NCBI GenBank assembly: GCA_023488865.1
Contig: JAMDDG010000005.1
Span: forward strand, 1-8,487
Reading direction: 5' to 3'
DNA from: Bacteroidota bacterium
GTDB lineage: Bacteria > Bacteroidota > Bacteroidia > Bacteroidales > Prolixibacteraceae
Length of the DNA stretch: 8,487 bases
Shown here: in pieces, positions 7,649-8,487 of the stretch
Position numbering within the stretch: position 1 is the first letter of the stretch
Layout of the letters: every line of letters begins with the position of its first letter
The notes under the pieces: generated by a model
The model's database searches: none
The model's input: only the letters and a program-made list of their open reading frames with translations
What the model was told of the DNA's origin: nothing
Position numbers and translations under genes: made by a program

Positions 7649-7763
7649 AGATCCGGTGGCTGGTTAGCTATTTGTATAAGCCCATCTATCACTTATCCCG
7701 TTTAAATTTCCTTCAATCACTCTTCAATTTCCACATTTTCAAATTTTCAAATTTTCAAATTAA
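7624..7763. repeat. Inverted pair of 8-base tandem repeats (AAAATGTG / CAAATTTT type) spanning the dxs 3' end
   Basis: The left arm (7625-7650) is AAATGTG then two AAAATGTG units and AAG. The right arm (7722-7761) contains CACATTTT (7732-7739), two CAAATTTT units (7740-7755) and a partial CAAATT. The right arm is the reverse complement of the left: 7631-7650 and 7722-7740 pair over about 19 positions with few mismatches, including a perfect GAAAATGTG/CACATTTTC. The spacer of about 71 bases has no ORF or clear hairpin. The dxs TGA (7646-7648) lies in the left arm. This looks like a small non-coding repeat element of MITE or REP type, but one copy cannot prove mobility. It could also fold in the mRNA as a weak AT-rich stem. 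Confidence 0.65.
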
Positions 7764-7794
7764 TTGATTTCCGCTTTTGTATAATATTTTTATA

Positions 7795-7802
7795 TACCTT
7801 TG
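7795..7802 (+). promoter_or_regulatory. Putative Bacteroidota -7 promoter element for yceD-rpmF
   Basis: TACCTTTG is an exact TAnnTTTG match, 24 bases before the ATG at 7827. A TTTTG at 7775-7779 could serve as the -33 box, but its spacing of about 15 bases is shorter than usual. Transcription would begin near 7809, giving a leader of roughly 18 bases. The in-frame TTG at 7800 overlaps this element and would lie upstream of the transcript start, which supports the ATG as the true start. Confidence 0.5.
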
Positions 7803-7826
7803 CCAAGCTTTTTAACGGGGATAATT

Positions 7827-8360
7827 ATGAACTACCTTTCGCAATTTACCCTTCCATTTTCAGGATTAAGTGAGGGAAAGCATCAATTTGATTTTAAAGT
7901 TGGGGATCGTTTCTTCGCCGAATTTGAGGGATCGGAAGTTGAGAAAGGGGAGCTGGAAGTCAGGGTAGAACTGGAAAAACGATCTACTTACTTACGGCTA
8001 ATTTTTTCGATTAACGGGGTGGTTCAATTGGTCTGTGACCGTTGCCTTGAAAATTTTAATTATCCGCTTGAAAGCAAAAGAGAGCTGTTGGTTAAATTCA
8101 GCGAAAAGCCGATAGAAGATGAAGCCGAAATGATTTATCTTCATCCCAGTGCTTTTCAGGTAGAGATAGCACAGTTCATTTATGAATTCGTGATTTTAAG
8201 TTTGCCCATCCGGAGAATCCATCCTGATGGAGAAGATGGAAAGAGTTTGTGTGACCCGGTTATGATCAAAAAACTGGAAGAACTCAGATACCATGGTAAA
8301 ACTTTAAAAGAACCGGATGACCCGAGATGGAATGAGTTAAGAAAAATTATTGGAAATTAA
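7827..8360 (+). CDS. yceD: DUF177/YceD family protein (large ribosomal subunit accumulation protein-like)
   Basis: This complete 177-residue cytoplasmic protein begins MNYLSQFTLPFSGL. The DUF177 hallmarks are an N-terminal beta-rich segment, the CDRC motif at 70-73 within VQLVCDRCLENF, an acidic region (about 95-102), LPIRRIHPD (126-134), Cys142, and the terminal DPRW-x2-LRKI. The family is linked to 23S rRNA or large-subunit accumulation in E. coli and in plastids; the molecular role is not settled. The two CDRC cysteines with Cys142 could suggest metal binding, but that is inference. The gene lies 17 bases upstream of rpmF, a pairing conserved across many bacteria, so the two are very likely one transcript. 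Its own TAnnTTTG element lies just upstream. I chose the ATG over the in-frame TTG at 7800 because the TTG falls inside the promoter element and adds residues not typical of the family. Confidence 0.93.
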   Translation: MNYLSQFTLPFSGLSEGKHQFDFKVGDRFFAEFEGSEVEKGELEVRVELEKRSTYLRLIFSINGVVQLVCDRCLENFNYPLESKRELLVKFSEKPIEDEAEMIYLHPSAFQVEIAQFIYEFVILSLPIRRIHPDGEDGKSLCDPVMIKKLEELRYHGKTLKEPDDPRWNELRKIIGN

Positions 8361-8377
8361 AGTAAAGATTATTAAAA

Positions 8378-8487
8378 ATGGCACATCCTAAACACAAACA
8401 CTCCAGTACGAGAAGAGATAAGCGCCGGACTCACGACAAAGCCGTACCTGCACAAATTTCATCCTGCTCTAATTGCGGTGCAGCGGT
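8378..8487 (+). CDS. rpmF: 50S ribosomal protein L32 (5' part; 3' end outside window)
   Basis: Only the first 36 codons are present before the window ends. The translation opens MAHPKHKHSSTRRDKRRTHD, a clear L32 N-terminus: the MA-x-PK opening, a very basic stretch and the RRTHDKA motif. CSNCG (Cys30, Cys33) is the first half of the zinc-ribbon CxxC pair found in zinc-binding L32; the second pair lies beyond the edge. The complete protein is usually about 55-65 residues. It starts 17 bases after the yceD stop with an A-rich leader and no strong Shine-Dalgarno sequence, as usual in Bacteroidota. It should share the yceD promoter. Confidence 0.95.
   Translation, partial: MAHPKHKHSSTRRDKRRTHDKAVPAQISSCSNCGAA

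Noticed and set aside
7800..7826. TTG start giving the DUF177 protein nine extra residues
   Set aside because: The TTG overlaps the exact TAnnTTTG promoter element and would lie upstream of the predicted transcript start.
7649..7826. Rho-independent terminator after dxs
   Set aside because: There is no GC-rich hairpin followed by a T-run. The only inverted repeat is AT-rich, imperfect and separated by about 71 bases, so it is listed as a repeat.

Overview
The window looks like a chromosomal segment from a member of the Bacteroidota, probably a Bacteroidales-type lineage. The evidence is the Bacteroidota-style Dxs sequence, a 177-residue DUF177 protein followed by rpmF, a secreted GH32 protein of the kind common in this phylum, A-rich start regions without clear Shine-Dalgarno sequences, and four exact copies of the Bacteroidota -7 promoter element TAnnTTTG, each upstream of a gene start. 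Base composition is moderately AT-rich and coding density is high. I see no transposase, phage gene, CRISPR array, rRNA or tRNA.

Layout. The left half (1-4004) is on the minus strand. A U32-family protein (4004 down to 2751), closest in architecture to the tRNA-hydroxylation protein TrhP/YegQ, is followed after 91 bases by a large membrane-anchored protein (2659 down to beyond base 1). The second gene is incomplete: 886 codons are present and its end lies outside the window. It resembles the long DUF3352-type proteins of Bacteroidota, with an N-terminal anchor and a C-terminal propeller-like region. A 227-base divergent intergenic region (4005-4231) carries oppositely facing promoter elements and a short tandem repeat. 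The right half is on the plus strand: a secreted GH32-like protein (4232-5665), dxs of the MEP isoprenoid pathway (5735-7648), a repeat-bearing intergenic region (7649-7826), a DUF177/YceD protein (7827-8360), and the start of rpmF for ribosomal protein L32 (from 8378, cut by the window end).

How the genes fit together. Most are housekeeping: tRNA wobble-base modification (inferred), isoprenoid precursor synthesis, and the conserved yceD-rpmF pair linked to large-subunit ribosome assembly. The GH32-like gene is the accessory element. It stands alone, with no SusC/SusD pair, fructokinase or sugar transporter in view.

Most notable observations. (1) The GH32-like protein keeps the fold markers and the acid/base ECPD motif. 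However, the nucleophile motif (WMNDPNG in the family) reads WLFESNG, RDP reads HDP, and other subsite motifs are altered. It is an intact gene with a remodelled or disabled active site. (2) The stop codon and last codons of dxs lie inside an array of 8-base repeats, which reappear in inverted orientation about 80 bases downstream, as if a small repeat element had inserted at the gene's 3' end. I did not find a clear new multi-gene system in this window.
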